Source of the DNA: Aquamicrobium lusatiense
GTDB taxonomy: Bacteria; Pseudomonadota; Alphaproteobacteria; Rhizobiales; Rhizobiaceae
Direction of reading: 5' to 3'
Assembly (NCBI RefSeq): GCF_014201615.1
Contig: NZ_JACHEU010000001.1
Coordinates: 1,755,631 to 1,819,630, forward strand
Length of the DNA: 64,000 nt
Position 1 is the stretch's first letter; every line of letters starts with the position of its first letter. Made by a program: the position numbers and the translations under genes. Shown one piece after another: positions 1 to 10,148 of this stretch. Below the pieces are notes generated by a model. That model ran no database searches. It saw only the letters and a list, made by a program, of their open reading frames with translations, and was not told where the DNA came from.

Positions 1-386
1 TTGCAGGCTGGACGCGGATGCGCGATGACCTGCCGGAGGGTTCGCCCTGGCGCAATGCGGCCGAGCAGGCCCTTTTGCAGGCAGGGCAGGCGCCGGTTGC
101 GCGAGGCCCCGGTCAGGACGAGGTCGAGGCCGCCGCAGGGATGTCGGCCGGCGACCGTGCTGATATGATCGCCGGAATGGTGGAGCGGCTGGACGAACGC
201 CTGCGCGAGAATCCCAGGGACGCCGAGGGCTGGAAGCAGCTCATCCGCTCGCATCTTGTGCTCGGTGACGAAGAAAAAGCCAGAGACGCGCTGGCACGTG
301 CGGCCGCGGCTTTCGGACCTCAAAGCGAAGAGGCACGCATGCTTGTCGCCTTCGCCTCGGCAAATGGCCTGAAAATGACGGAATAA
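1..386 (+). CDS. ccmI: CcmI/CycH, C-terminal part (5' end outside window)
   Basis: Cytochrome c maturation protein CcmI (CycH in rhizobia) holds apocytochrome c for heme attachment at the periplasmic face of the inner membrane. Only the last roughly 128 codons are present; the frame is open to the window edge, so the ATG at 18 is internal. The visible part contains a TPR-like stretch, with WKQLIRSHLVLGDEEKARDA followed by ARAAAAFG, typical of the CcmI C-terminal domain. ccmE begins 5 bases after its stop, so it heads the ccmIEFH operon. The call rests largely on this fixed gene order plus the TPR signature. Confidence 0.85.
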   Translation, partial: AGWTRMRDDLPEGSPWRNAAEQALLQAGQAPVARGPGQDEVEAAAGMSAGDRADMIAGMVERLDERLRENPRDAEGWKQLIRSHLVLGDEEKARDALARAAAAFGPQSEEARMLVAFASANGLKMTE

Positions 387-391
387 GGTTT

Positions 392-829
392 ATGACCCGC
401 AAGCAGAAACGGCTAGCTGTCATTATCGGAGGATTGGCTTTTCTCGGCGCTGCCACGGCGCTGACATTCGTCGCCCTTGGGCAGAAGGCATCCTATTTCT
501 ACACCCCGGGCGATCTTGCCGCTGCCGAATTGCAGCCCGGCCAGCGTATCCGCCTTGGCGGCATCGTGGAGAAGGGCTCCATTGTTCGTGGCGAAGATGC
601 GTCCGTGACCTTTGCCGTCACCGACATCACCGAGACGGTTAAGGTCACATACAAGGGCATTCTGCCCGACCTGTTCCGCGAGGAGCAGGGCGTCATCACC
701 GAGGGCGCCTTCGGTGCCGATGGCGGGTTCGTCGCAGACACCGTTCTGGCCAAGCATGACGAAAACTACATGCCCAAGGAAGTTGCCGACAGCCTGAAGG
801 AAAAAGGCTTGTGGCAACACAATGAGTAG
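392..829 (+). CDS. ccmE: Cytochrome c maturation heme chaperone CcmE (CycJ)
   Basis: CcmE is a periplasmic, membrane-anchored chaperone that binds heme covalently and passes it to the CcmF/H ligase. The 145-aa product has an N-terminal anchor at about residues 8-29, an OB-fold domain, and the diagnostic motif LAKHDENYMP, with heme-binding His122 and the conserved Tyr126. Length is normal for the family. It lies between ccmI and ccmF with spacings of 5 and 8 bases, so it should be cotranscribed with them. Confidence 0.96.
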   Translation: MTRKQKRLAVIIGGLAFLGAATALTFVALGQKASYFYTPGDLAAAELQPGQRIRLGGIVEKGSIVRGEDASVTFAVTDITETVKVTYKGILPDLFREEQGVITEGAFGADGGFVADTVLAKHDENYMPKEVADSLKEKGLWQHNE

Positions 830-837
830 GCGGCGTC

Positions 838-2826
838 ATGGTTGAGATCGGTCACTTCGCGCTTATTCTGGCACTGGCGCTGGGCCTTGTGCAGATGACT
901 GTTCCGCTGATCGGCGCGCGCGCCGGCGACGAGCGCATGATGGCGGCGGCCATACCCGTGACGCTTGCGGGTTTCGCCTTCACGGCTTTGTCCTTCGTCG
1001 TCCTGACGATCGCCTATGCCCAGTCGGATTTTTCCCTGCAAACGGTATGGGAGAACTCTCATTCGGCGAAGCCGATGCTTTACAAGATCACCGGCGTGTG
1101 GGGAAACCATGAAGGCTCGATGCTCCTGTGGGTGCTGATCCTGACTTTCTTCGGCGCGCTTGTTGCCCTGTTCGGCAACAATCTGCCCGCATCCCTCAAG
1201 GCCACCGTTCTGGCCGTGCAGGGAGCTGTCGGGGTTGCTTTCTTCCTGTTCATTCTCATTACGTCGAACCCCTTCACCCGCATGTCTCCAGCGCCGATAG
1301 AGGGGCGGGATCTCAACCCGATCCTTCAGGATATCGGCCTCGCCATTCACCCGCCGCTTCTCTATCTCGGCTATGTCGGATTCTCGATCTGCTTTGCCTT
1401 TTCGGTTGCAGCATTGATCGAGGGACGCATCGACGCGGCCTGGGCGCGCTGGGTGCGCCCGTGGACGCTGGTTGCGTGGGTGTTCCTGACAGGCGGCATC
1501 GCGATGGGCTCCTACTGGGCCTATTACGAGCTGGGCTGGGGCGGCTTCTGGTTCTGGGATCCGGTCGAGAACGCCTCCTTCATGCCATGGCTGGCCGGAA
1601 CAGCGCTGCTGCATTCGGCCATCGTCATGGAAAAGCGTTCGGCACTCAAGATCTGGACTCTGCTGCTGGCGATCCTCACCTTTTCGCTGTCGCTGCTCGG
1701 CACCTTCCTTGTCCGTTCGGGTGTGCTGACTTCCGTTCACGCATTCGCTACCGATCCCTCGCGCGGGGTGTTCATCCTGTGCATATTAATGCTGTTCATC
1801 GGCGGGTCGCTGGCGCTGTTTGCATGGCGGGCCCCGTCGCTGACGCAGGGCGGGCTGTTCCAGCCGATCTCCCGCGAAGGCGCGCTCGTGCTGAACAATC
1901 TGTTCCTGACCACCGCGACGGCAACGGTGTTCATCGGCACGCTTTATCCGTTACTGGTCGAAGCCATTTCCGGTGACAAGATCTCCGTCGGGCCGCCTTT
2001 CTTCAATCTCACCTTCATTCCCTTGATGGTGCCGTTGCTTCTTCTGGTGCCGTTCGGTCCGCTACTGGCGTGGAAGCGCGGCGATGTGATGGCCGCAGCA
2101 CAAAGGCTGATGTTCGCCTTTGGCGCTGCCCTGATCGCGGCGCTGGTCACCGCGTTCCTGATCGACGGTTCTTCCGCCATTGCCGCCTTCGGCGTGGGGC
2201 TGGCGGTCTGGCTGGTACTGGGAGCGCTGACGGATCTGGCCATCAAGGCCGGTATCGGCAATGTGAGCCCTTCCGTTGCGGTGAGACGGTTCATCGGTCT
2301 GCCGCGTTCCGTATTCGGAACCGCTCTTGCCCATCTCGGGCTTGGCCTGACGGTGCTCGGGCTGGTCGGCGCCATCTGCTTCGGCATCGAAAGCGTGCTG
2401 ACCATGAAGCCGGGCGAGATTACGGAGCTGTCCGGCAAAAGGGTGCGTTTCGACAATGTGGTCGAGGTTCGCGGCCCCAACTACAATGATGAGCGGGCGC
2501 ATTTCTCATTGCTTGGCCCTGCTGGCGAAGTGCGCCGTGAAATCTGGTCGTCGCGGCGCTTTTATCCGGTGCGCCGGATGAACACGACGGAAGCCGGCAT
2601 CGCCACGCTGGGTTTCAGCCAGCTCTACATTTCCATTGGCGAGGACACCAGCAACGGCATGGTCGTGCGTATCTGGTGGAAGCCTTTCGTCATCCTGATC
2701 TGGGGCGGTGGCCTCGTCATGATGGCGGGCGGCACGATGTCGTTGCTGGACAGACGCCTGCGTGTCGGCGCGCCGGCGCGTCGCGGCAGGAAAAATGCCG
2801 CGACCCCTGTTGCTGGAGCGGCCTGA
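838..2826 (+). CDS. ccmF: Cytochrome c heme lyase subunit CcmF (CycK)
   Basis: CcmF is the large integral membrane subunit of the heme ligase, reducing holo-CcmE heme and attaching it to CxxCH motifs. The 662-aa protein is almost entirely hydrophobic, with more than ten predicted membrane segments. The tryptophan-rich WWD heme-handling motif [18 protein letters not shown] lies near residue 235. The conserved [12 protein letters not shown] segment precedes it. ATG 838 is 8 bases after the ccmE stop. The ccmH start codon follows one base after its stop, indicating tight coupling. Confidence 0.96.
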   Translation: MVEIGHFALILALALGLVQMTVPLIGARAGDERMMAAAIPVTLAGFAFTALSFVVLTIAYAQSDFSLQTVWENSHSAKPMLYKITGVWGNHEGSMLLWVLILTFFGALVALFGNNLPASLKATVLAVQGAVGVAFFLFILITSNPFTRMSPAPIEGRDLNPILQDIGLAIHPPLLYLGYVGFSICFAFSVAALIEGRIDAAWARWVRPWTLVAWVFLTGGIAMGSYWAYYELGWGGFWFWDPVENASFMPWLAGTALLHSAIVMEKRSALKIWTLLLAILTFSLSLLGTFLVRSGVLTSVHAFATDPSRGVFILCILMLFIGGSLALFAWRAPSLTQGGLFQPISREGALVLNNLFLTTATATVFIGTLYPLLVEAISGDKISVGPPFFNLTFIPLMVPLLLLVPFGPLLAWKRGDVMAAAQRLMFAFGAALIAALVTAFLIDGSSAIAAFGVGLAVWLVLGALTDLAIKAGIGNVSPSVAVRRFIGLPRSVFGTALAHLGLGLTVLGLVGAICFGIESVLTMKPGEITELSGKRVRFDNVVEVRGPNYNDERAHFSLLGPAGEVRREIWSSRRFYPVRRMNTTEAGIATLGFSQLYISIGEDTSNGMVVRIWWKPFVILIWGGGLVMMAGGTMSLLDRRLRVGAPARRGRKNAATPVAGAA

Positions 2827-2827
2827 G

Positions 2828-3304
2828 ATGATGCGTCGCGCGGCCTTTGCCATAGTCTGTGCTGCCGTACTGCTTTCGCCGGCGGCGCGCGCGGTGACGC
2901 CAGACGAGATTCTCGCTGATCCCGCGCTGGAGCAGCGGGCGCGCGATATCTCCGCCGGCCTGCGCTGTCTGGTCTGCCAGAACCAGTCCATCGACGATTC
3001 GGATGCCGATCTGGCCCGCGATCTGCGCGTGCTTGTGCGCGAGCGGCTTGAGGCCGGTGACTCGGATAAGCAGGTGGTCGATTTCGTCGTTTCCCGCTAT
3101 GGCGAGTTCGTGCTGCTCAAGCCGCGCTTCAATACGCAGACCATGCTTTTGTGGATCGCACCCTTTGCCCTTCTCGTTGCGGGTGGCGCGTTCGTGCTGC
3201 TTGCCTCGCGGCGCAGGCGTCCGGTGGCAGAGGCAGGCCTCAGTGACGATGAACGCGCTGCGCTGGAAGAAGTGCTGCGCCGCGATCCTCCTTCGCAACA
3301 TTAA
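2828..3304 (+). CDS. ccmH: Cytochrome c maturation thiol protein CcmH (CycL)
   Basis: CcmH is a periplasmic, membrane-tethered thioredoxin-like protein that reduces the apocytochrome c disulfide before heme ligation. The 158-aa product has a signal peptide ending near ARA (residue 22), the family motif LRCLVCQNQ with Cys47 and Cys50, and a C-terminal membrane anchor ([19 protein letters not shown]) followed by basic residues. The frame is open upstream to an ATG at 2762, but that lies inside ccmF; the ATG at 2828, one base past the ccmF stop, gives a clean signal peptide and is preferred. It is the short CcmH form, matching a separate CcmI. Confidence 0.94.
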   Translation: MMRRAAFAIVCAAVLLSPAARAVTPDEILADPALEQRARDISAGLRCLVCQNQSIDDSDADLARDLRVLVRERLEAGDSDKQVVDFVVSRYGEFVLLKPRFNTQTMLLWIAPFALLVAGGAFVLLASRRRRPVAEAGLSDDERAALEEVLRRDPPSQH

Positions 3305-3404
3305 CAAAGTTTCATCAAGCGGAAATGGCGCCGTAAGGTCCCGTGTCCTATCTCTGCCTGCGATGATGCTTCATAAGCATCCAGTGCAAGAAGGATCGAG
3401 ATTG

Positions 3405-4937
3405 ATGACCAGCATCTCACATGTGGTTTCCCGCAGGAGCAGGAGCCTTGCTGCTGCCGCTGCTTCCCTCGCCATTGCCGGCGCCGTTGGCTTTACCGCC
3501 GTAACAGCCGGCACCGCCCCTGTGCTCGCCGAGGCCGTTCGCGTCGAAGCGCCTCAGGTTCCCAGTTTCGCCGACGTCGTGTCCAATGTGACGCCGGCAG
3601 TCGTCAGCGTCCGCGTCAAGGCCAAGGTCGAGCAGACCTCCGATCGCGGCCAGAGCTTCGGCTTCCCCGAAGAAGGCTTCGGCAACCTGCCCCCCGATCA
3701 TCCCATGCGTCGCTTCTTCCGCGAATTCCGCGGTTTCGGTGATCGTGATTCCCATCCGCGCGCAGAACGCCGCGGTCCGGCCAAGCCGCGTCCCGTGGCG
3801 CAGGGCTCCGGCTTCTTCATCTCCGAGGACGGGTATCTTGTCACCAACAACCATGTTGTCGACAACGGAACGGAGTTCACCATCGTCACCAATGACGGCA
3901 AGGAACTCGACGCCAAGCTGGTCGGCAAGGATGAGCGCACCGATCTGGCCGTGCTCAAGGTCGATAGCGATACCAAATTCACCTATGTCGACTTTGCCGA
4001 CGACTCCAACGTGCGTGTCGGTGACTGGGTGGTCGCTGTCGGCAATCCGTTCGGCCTCGGCGGCACGGTGACGGCCGGCATCGTCTCCGCGCGTGGCCGT
4101 GACATCGGCGCCGGTCCCTATGATGACTTCATCCAGATCGACGCTGCCGTGAACCGCGGCAATTCCGGCGGTCCAGCTTTCAACCTCAGTGGCCAGGTTG
4201 TCGGCATCAATACCGCCATCTTCTCGCCTTCGGGCGGCAATGTCGGTATCGCCTTCGCCATCCCTGCCTCCACCGCGAAGCAGGTTGTCGAGGGCCTGAT
4301 CAAGGACGGTTCGGTTTCCCGTGGCTGGCTCGGTGTGGAAATCCAGCCAGTCACCAAGGAAATCGCTGAATCGCTCGGGCTGCAGTCCGACAAGGGTGCA
4401 ATCGTCGCGAATGCGCAGGACGACAGCCCCGCGAAGAAGGCCGGCATTGTCTCCGGTGATGTCATCACCCAGGTGAACGGCAAGGATGTGTCGTCCTCCC
4501 GCGATCTGGCCCGGGTGATTGCCGGTTATGCGCCGGGGACCACCGTTGACATGAACGTGTGGCGCAACGGCAAGGCGGAAACCGTGAAGGTCGAGCTCGG
4601 GGCGCTTCCGGGCGCGGACAAGCAGGCATCGGCTGACAATTCCGCGCCATCGGCCTCTTCCTCCGATACACTGGCCGATCTTGGTCTCACCGTGACGACC
4701 GCGGATGACGGCAAAGGCCTGGTCGTTACCGATGTCGACCCCGACAGCGATGCTGCCGATCGCGGTATCCGTACCGGTGATGTCATCACGGCGGTGAATT
4801 CCGAAGACGTCACCAGCGTCAAGGACGTTACCGACGCCATGGACAAGGCCGCCAAGGCGGGCCGCAAATCCGTGCTGGTGCAGATCAGCCGCGACTCCGC
4901 CAACCGCTTCGTGGCGCTGCCCATCAATCAGGGCTGA
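3405..4937 (+). CDS. degP: Periplasmic serine protease, DegP/HtrA family
   Basis: This is a periplasmic quality-control protease/chaperone for misfolded envelope proteins. The 510-aa product has a signal peptide (residues about 1-42), a trypsin-like domain with the triad His150 (TNNHVV), Asp180 (ERTDLAVLKV) and Ser254 (RGNSGGPAF), and two C-terminal PDZ domains, so it has the full DegP architecture. The frame is open far upstream through the end of ccmH, but the ATG at 3405 with GAAGGA upstream gives a proper signal peptide. It follows ccmH by 100 bases, as in other rhizobia. A strong hairpin follows the stop. Confidence 0.95.
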   Translation: MTSISHVVSRRSRSLAAAAASLAIAGAVGFTAVTAGTAPVLAEAVRVEAPQVPSFADVVSNVTPAVVSVRVKAKVEQTSDRGQSFGFPEEGFGNLPPDHPMRRFFREFRGFGDRDSHPRAERRGPAKPRPVAQGSGFFISEDGYLVTNNHVVDNGTEFTIVTNDGKELDAKLVGKDERTDLAVLKVDSDTKFTYVDFADDSNVRVGDWVVAVGNPFGLGGTVTAGIVSARGRDIGAGPYDDFIQIDAAVNRGNSGGPAFNLSGQVVGINTAIFSPSGGNVGIAFAIPASTAKQVVEGLIKDGSVSRGWLGVEIQPVTKEIAESLGLQSDKGAIVANAQDDSPAKKAGIVSGDVITQVNGKDVSSSRDLARVIAGYAPGTTVDMNVWRNGKAETVKVELGALPGADKQASADNSAPSASSSDTLADLGLTVTTADDGKGLVVTDVDPDSDAADRGIRTGDVITAVNSEDVTSVKDVTDAMDKAAKAGRKSVLVQISRDSANRFVALPINQG

Positions 4938-4945
4938 CCCCGCTC

Positions 4946-4975
4946 CCGGCCGCTGCACAATGGTGCAGCGGCCGG
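4946..4975. terminator. Strong hairpin between degP and response regulator
   Basis: A perfect 13-bp inverted repeat (arms 4946-4958 and 4963-4975) with a 4-base loop begins 9 bases after the degP stop. There is no U-tract behind it, so it may be a weak or Rho-assisted terminator or an mRNA 3'-end stabiliser rather than a classic intrinsic terminator. Confidence 0.6.
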
Positions 4976-5046
4976 CAATTCTTCCGAACTAACCCCGGAA
5001 CGGGCAATCCTCCACCATGAATGCCGGAATCACCTATAGTGATGCG

Positions 5047-5721
5047 ATGAAGATTCTCGTCATTGAAGACGACCGCGAAGCGGCGGACTATCTTGAGAAG
5101 GCTTTTTCGGAAGCCGGCCACACCGCCCATGTCGCTGGCGACGGTGAAACCGGCTTTGCGCTGGCCGATGCCGGCGACTATGACGTGATGGTGGTCGACC
5201 GCATGCTGCCGCGGCGCGACGGCCTGTCCGTCATCGCCGGCCTGCGTTCGCGGGGGAATACGACGCCTGTACTTATTCTGTCGGCGCTGGGCGAAGTAGA
5301 TGACCGGGTGACCGGTCTTCGCGCCGGCGGTGATGATTACCTCACCAAGCCCTATGCCTTTACCGAACTGCTTGCCCGCGTCGAGGTTCTGAACCGGCGC
5401 GCCGGCAGCCGCGAGAGCGAAACCGTTTACCGCGTCGGCGATCTGGAGCTTGATCGCCTGTCTCACTCCGTCAGGCGGGCAGGGCAGGAAATCACCCTCC
5501 AGCCGCGCGAATTCCGTCTGCTGGAATATCTGATGCGCCATGCCGGCCAGGTGGTCACGCGCACCATGCTGCTGGAGAATGTCTGGGATTATCATTTCGA
5601 TCCGCAGACCAACGTTATCGACGTGCATGTTTCCCGCTTGCGTGGCAAAATCGAGAAGGGCTTCGACAAGCCGATCCTGCACACCGTGCGTGGTGCCGGC
5701 TACATGCTGAAGCACGGCTGA
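5047..5721 (+). CDS. OmpR-family response regulator
   Basis: This is a two-component DNA-binding regulator. The 224-aa product starts MKILVIEDD, carries the acidic pocket and the phosphoacceptor Asp51 (VVDRMLP), the conserved Lys in YLTKPYAF, and a C-terminal winged helix with HVSRLRGKI. An in-frame ATG lies 30 bases upstream (5017), but the 5047 start gives the usual receiver N-terminus. The gene is followed 5 bases later by a sensor kinase, forming a regulator-kinase operon behind degP. The stimulus is not visible; linkage to degP suggests envelope stress but that is inference. Confidence 0.92.
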   Translation: MKILVIEDDREAADYLEKAFSEAGHTAHVAGDGETGFALADAGDYDVMVVDRMLPRRDGLSVIAGLRSRGNTTPVLILSALGEVDDRVTGLRAGGDDYLTKPYAFTELLARVEVLNRRAGSRESETVYRVGDLELDRLSHSVRRAGQEITLQPREFRLLEYLMRHAGQVVTRTMLLENVWDYHFDPQTNVIDVHVSRLRGKIEKGFDKPILHTVRGAGYMLKHG

Positions 5722-5726
5722 GGGCC

Positions 5727-7178
5727 ATGGCGCTGCCGATGCCAGCCATCATGAAAACAACGGCGGCGCGGCTTTCAGCGCTTTTCCTGCTTCTTTTTGC
5801 CCTCTGCGCCATCCTGCTGGTTTTCTACATGACCTCGCTGTCGGTGCGCATGCTGACCACGCAGACGCAGGAAACCATCAATGAAGAAGTTCTGAGCCTT
5901 GGCCGTGCCTATCAGCGCGGCGGCCTGCCGACATTGGTGCGTGTGGTCGAGCAGCGCGCCCGCCAGCCGGGCGCCAATCTTTACCTTCTGGCCGACGCCA
6001 ATGGCCAGATTCTCACAGGCAACGTTGAAAGCCTCGAACCCGGCGTTCTGGAAACGGAGGGCTGGACGACGAGATCCTTCTATTATCGCCGGTACGGGGA
6101 GACCGAGGCGGAGCGTCAACGGGCCGAAAACGGCCAGAACGAGACTCAGCGCGCGCAGGTGCGCGGGCATGATGCGCTGGCGCTGGTGCTGCGCCTTCCA
6201 AACCAGATGATCCTGCTGGTCGGCCGCGATCTGGGCGAGCCGCAGCGCTTCCGCGAGGTGGTCAACCATTCGCTGATGCTGGCGCTGGGCATGATGGGCA
6301 TCGGCGGCATTGTCATCTGGTTTTTCGTGGGGCGCGCCGCACTCAAGCGCATCGACGGCATTTCCGCCGCCAGCCGCCGCATCATGGGGGGCGATCTCAG
6401 CGGTCGCCTGCCGACGACCGGGGCCGGCGACGAGTTCGACCGGCTGTCGGAAAATCTCAACGCCATGCTGACGCGTATCGACACCCTCAACGAGGGGCTG
6501 AAGCAGGTTTCCGACAACATCGCCCACGACCTGAAGACGCCGCTGACGCGAATTCGCAACCGGGCCGAGGCAACACTGGCCGGCAAGCAGAAGCCCGCCG
6601 ATTACCGCGCGGCACTTGAAGCCACGATTGCCGAATCGGATCAGCTCATCAAGACGTTCAACGCAATCCTGATGATCTCCCGGCTGGAGGCAGGCTATTC
6701 GGCCGAGAGCATGACCGGCGTCGATCTCGCGGAAGCCGTCCGCGATGTCGTCGAGCTTTACGAGCCTCTTGCCGAGGACAGCGGCGTTGCGCTGGAAGCC
6801 GGGCCGATGGAGGCGACGACCATCAGCGGCAACCGCGAACTGATCGCTCAGGCGCTGTCCAACATCGTCGACAACGCCATCAAATATTCGGCGGACGCCG
6901 ATGCAGGCCCGCACGTGAGCGTCAGGCTCGAACGCGCCGGTGGCGAGATCCGGCTTTCGGTGACGGACAACGGCCATGGCATCCCCGACGCCGAAGATCG
7001 CGTGCGCGCGACAGAGCGTTTCGTGCGGCTTGAAAAAAGCCGTTCGCAGCCGGGATCAGGGCTTGGCCTCAGTCTCGCGGGCGCTGTGATGAAATTTCAT
7101 GGCGGCAGGCTTGATCTTTTGCCTGCTGATCCAGGATTATCCGTGGTCATGGTGTTTTCCGACAAGGACAGGTCCTGA
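5727..7178 (+). CDS. Sensor histidine kinase, HAMP type, partner of upstream regulator
   Basis: This is an inner-membrane sensor kinase of 483 aa. It has a first membrane segment at about residues 15-37, a periplasmic sensor region of about 150 residues with no domain I recognise, a second membrane segment ending in VIWFFVGR, a HAMP linker, the H-box around His267 (DNIAHDLKTPLTRIRNR), and a HATPase domain with N-box NIVDNAIKYS and G-boxes VTDNGHGIP and GSGLGLSL. The gap to the regulator is 5 bases and to glnE 6 bases. Internal ATGs at the next few Met codons could also be the start. Confidence 0.92.
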   Translation: MALPMPAIMKTTAARLSALFLLLFALCAILLVFYMTSLSVRMLTTQTQETINEEVLSLGRAYQRGGLPTLVRVVEQRARQPGANLYLLADANGQILTGNVESLEPGVLETEGWTTRSFYYRRYGETEAERQRAENGQNETQRAQVRGHDALALVLRLPNQMILLVGRDLGEPQRFREVVNHSLMLALGMMGIGGIVIWFFVGRAALKRIDGISAASRRIMGGDLSGRLPTTGAGDEFDRLSENLNAMLTRIDTLNEGLKQVSDNIAHDLKTPLTRIRNRAEATLAGKQKPADYRAALEATIAESDQLIKTFNAILMISRLEAGYSAESMTGVDLAEAVRDVVELYEPLAEDSGVALEAGPMEATTISGNRELIAQALSNIVDNAIKYSADADAGPHVSVRLERAGGEIRLSVTDNGHGIPDAEDRVRATERFVRLEKSRSQPGSGLGLSLAGAVMKFHGGRLDLLPADPGLSVVMVFSDKDRS

Positions 7179-7184
7179 CCCCCT

Positions 7185-10148
7185 ATGGCTTCCACATCCG
7201 TGGCCGACCGCGCCGCATCCGTGCTGCTGCTGAACCCCTCGCTGCAACTCAGGCCGCTCGATGACAGCCATGCCGCCACTGTAATCGGCGATATCGCCGC
7301 CAGTGCCGCGGAAAGCGATCTGCCTCGTCTTGCGGAATTTCTTTCCGGCGACAGCGATGCACGCGGCTTTCTGGCTGCCGTTTTCGATCTGTCGCCATTC
7401 CTGCGCGATCTGGCGCGGCGCAGGCCCCGCATGCTTGATGCTCTTTTCGACCAGACGGTTGCTGAACGGCTGGAGGCGATCGCCGCCGATATAGACGCTT
7501 GCTGGCAAGGCGAGGGGATTTCGGAAGCCGAACTCATGAAGCGGCTTCGTCTCCTCAAGACGGAGGCACATTTCCTGATCGCTCTGGCCGACCTTGCCGG
7601 GGAGGCCGACACCCGGACGACCGTCTTTCGCCTCAGCGTGCTGGCCGAAGGCTGTGTTCGCGCCGCATGCGCTTTCCTGCTGGCCGATCTCGACCGGCAG
7701 GGGAAGCTTAAGCTGCCGGACCCGAAGGAGCCCGCGCGTGAGAGCGGCCTGATCGTTCTCGGCATGGGCAAGCTCGGCGCGCACGAGCTCAACTTTTCCT
7801 CCGATATCGACCTCATCCTGTTCTTCGATCACAAGGCGGTGGTCGGCGATCCGATGGAGGCGACGGATGTTTTCTCGCGGCTTGCGCGGCGTCTGGTGCG
7901 CATCATGCAGGACCGCACCGAGCACGGCTATGTGTTCCGCACTGACCTGAGGCTGCGCCCTGATCCCGGCTCCACCCCGCTCGCCATTCCGGTGGGCGCG
8001 GCCCTCAATTACTATGAAGGGCGCGGCCAGAACTGGGAGCGTGCGGCCATGATCAAGGCGCGGCCGGTGGCCGGCGACATTGCCGCCGGCGAAGCCTTCC
8101 TGAAAGAGTTGCGCCCCTATGTCTGGCGCAAATACATGGACTACGCCGCGATCGCGGACGTTCACTCCATAAAGCGCCAGATCCATGCCCATAAGGGGCA
8201 CGGCGAAATCGCCGTGAAAGGCCATAATGTCAAGCTCGGGCGCGGCGGCATCCGTGAGATCGAGTTCTTCGTGCAGACCCAGCAGCTCATAGCCGGCGGA
8301 CGCTTTCCCGAGTTGCGTGGCCGCGAGACCGTGGCCATGCTCGCTCAGCTTGCAGGCAATGGCTGGATCACGGAGGACGCGCGCGATGCGCTCACCCGCC
8401 AGTACTGGTTCCTGCGGCGCGTCGAACATGCAATCCAGATGGTCGCCGACGAGCAGACCCATATGCTGCCGGAGGATGACGAGGGGCTGGAGCGCATCGC
8501 CCACATGCTGGGCTTCGGCAGTGCCGATGCGTTCTCGCAGGCGTTTCGCGCTTCTCTGATAGAGGTCGAGGGTCATTATGCTGCATTGTTCGAGGCGGCG
8601 CCCGAGCTTTCGTCCGGTGTCGGCAATCTGGTCTTCACCGGCGATGTCGACGACCCCGACACCTTGCAGACGCTCCACACGCTGGGCTTCCAGCGCCCCA
8701 GCGACATCTGCCGCGTCATCCGTGCCTGGCATTTCGGCCGCTATCGGGTTACGCGCTCCGCCGAGGCGCGCGAGCGGCTGACGGAACTGACGCCGGCCTT
8801 GCTGGAAGCCTTCGGCAAGACGCGGCGCGCCGACGAGGCGCTGATGCGCTTCGATGAGTTCCTGTCCGGCCTGCCGGCCGGATTGCAGCTCTTTTCGCTG
8901 CTGCAATCCAATCCGGCCCTTCTGCGCCTGATGGCGACGATCATGGGGGCAGCACCGCGTCTGGCCGCCATCATCACCCGGCGCCCGCATGTGTTCGACG
9001 GGCTGCTCGATCCGGCACTGCTCAGCGAATTGCCCGACCGGGCCTATCTGGCCGCGCGGCTCACCGCCTTTCTGGACGGCGACCGACCTTACGAGGAAGT
9101 GCTCGACCGGCTGCGCATCTTCGCGGCCGAACAGAAGTTCCTCATCGGCGTGCGGCTTCTCGCCGGCTCCATCAATGCGCGCAAGGCGGGGCGGGCTTTC
9201 TCGGACCTTGCCGATCTCACCCTTGGTGCGGCGCTCGATGCCGTCTCGGCGGAATTCGAGAGGCGTCATGGCCGCATTGCACAGGGCAGGGTGGCATTGC
9301 TCGGCATGGGCAAGCTCGGCAGCCAGGAACTCACCGCCGGTTCCGACGTGGACCTGATCCTTCTTTACGATCACGATCCGGAGGCGGAGGAATCGGACGG
9401 CGACAAGCCGCTCGCACCCGCCCACTATTACACCCGTCTTACGCAGCGCCTGATCGCGGCGGTCTCGGCCCCGACTGCCGAAGGCGTGCTCTACGAACTC
9501 GACCTGCGCCTGCGCCCTTCCGGCAACAAGGGGCCGGTGGCCACCCATATGGATGCGTTCCGCAAATATCAGCGGCAGGAAGCCTGGGTCTGGGAGCAGA
9601 TGGCGCTGACCCGCGCGCGCGCCGTGGCCGGCGACCGCCAGCTTTGCGCCGATATAGCGGTGGAGGTTGCCGACATCCTTGCCCAGCCCCGCGACGCGGC
9701 AAAAGTGCGCGACGAGGCTTTGAAGATGCGTCGCATGATCGACGAGGAAAAGCCGCCGCACGATCTGTGGGATATCAAGCTCATTCCCGGTGGTCTCATC
9801 GACCTGGAGTTTATCGCGCAGGTGGCGGTTCTGACCGGAAAATTCACCGGAAAGCCCGGAACAACAGCAACGGTCGATGTTCTCGCCAATCTGGCACCCG
9901 ACTATGCCGATGCCGGCATGCGCGAAAATCTGATGCAGGCTTTCGCCTTCTATCTGTCACTGACGCAGATCATCCGTCTGTGCCTGACCGGACATTTCGA
10001 CAAGGAAGATGTTCCCCCCGGACTTGCCGATCTGCTGCTGGCGGTTACCGCGATGCCGGATTTCTCTGTCATGGAAGCCCAGCTCAGGGATATGTCGGAA
10101 ACGGTACGAGACGATTTCGATTGGATCATTGGCGGCAAGGCCGGGTAG
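7185..10148 (+). CDS. glnE: Glutamine synthetase adenylyltransferase/deadenylase GlnE
   Basis: This bifunctional enzyme adenylylates and deadenylylates glutamine synthetase in response to PII, setting nitrogen assimilation. At 987 aa it has the full family length and duplicated nucleotidyltransferase halves: GMGKLGAHELNFSSDIDLI in the N-terminal deadenylase half and GMGKLGSQELTAGSDVDLI in the C-terminal adenylylase half, each with the G-S-D-x-D metal-binding signature. It starts 6 bases after the kinase stop. Its stop codon abuts the stop of the convergent kinase gene, with no intergenic base, so no terminator can lie between them. Confidence 0.96.
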   Translation: MASTSVADRAASVLLLNPSLQLRPLDDSHAATVIGDIAASAAESDLPRLAEFLSGDSDARGFLAAVFDLSPFLRDLARRRPRMLDALFDQTVAERLEAIAADIDACWQGEGISEAELMKRLRLLKTEAHFLIALADLAGEADTRTTVFRLSVLAEGCVRAACAFLLADLDRQGKLKLPDPKEPARESGLIVLGMGKLGAHELNFSSDIDLILFFDHKAVVGDPMEATDVFSRLARRLVRIMQDRTEHGYVFRTDLRLRPDPGSTPLAIPVGAALNYYEGRGQNWERAAMIKARPVAGDIAAGEAFLKELRPYVWRKYMDYAAIADVHSIKRQIHAHKGHGEIAVKGHNVKLGRGGIREIEFFVQTQQLIAGGRFPELRGRETVAMLAQLAGNGWITEDARDALTRQYWFLRRVEHAIQMVADEQTHMLPEDDEGLERIAHMLGFGSADAFSQAFRASLIEVEGHYAALFEAAPELSSGVGNLVFTGDVDDPDTLQTLHTLGFQRPSDICRVIRAWHFGRYRVTRSAEARERLTELTPALLEAFGKTRRADEALMRFDEFLSGLPAGLQLFSLLQSNPALLRLMATIMGAAPRLAAIITRRPHVFDGLLDPALLSELPDRAYLAARLTAFLDGDRPYEEVLDRLRIFAAEQKFLIGVRLLAGSINARKAGRAFSDLADLTLGAALDAVSAEFERRHGRIAQGRVALLGMGKLGSQELTAGSDVDLILLYDHDPEAEESDGDKPLAPAHYYTRLTQRLIAAVSAPTAEGVLYELDLRLRPSGNKGPVATHMDAFRKYQRQEAWVWEQMALTRARAVAGDRQLCADIAVEVADILAQPRDAAKVRDEALKMRRMIDEEKPPHDLWDIKLIPGGLIDLEFIAQVAVLTGKFTGKPGTTATVDVLANLAPDYADAGMRENLMQAFAFYLSLTQIIRLCLTGHFDKEDVPPGLADLLLAVTAMPDFSVMEAQLRDMSETVRDDFDWIIGGKAG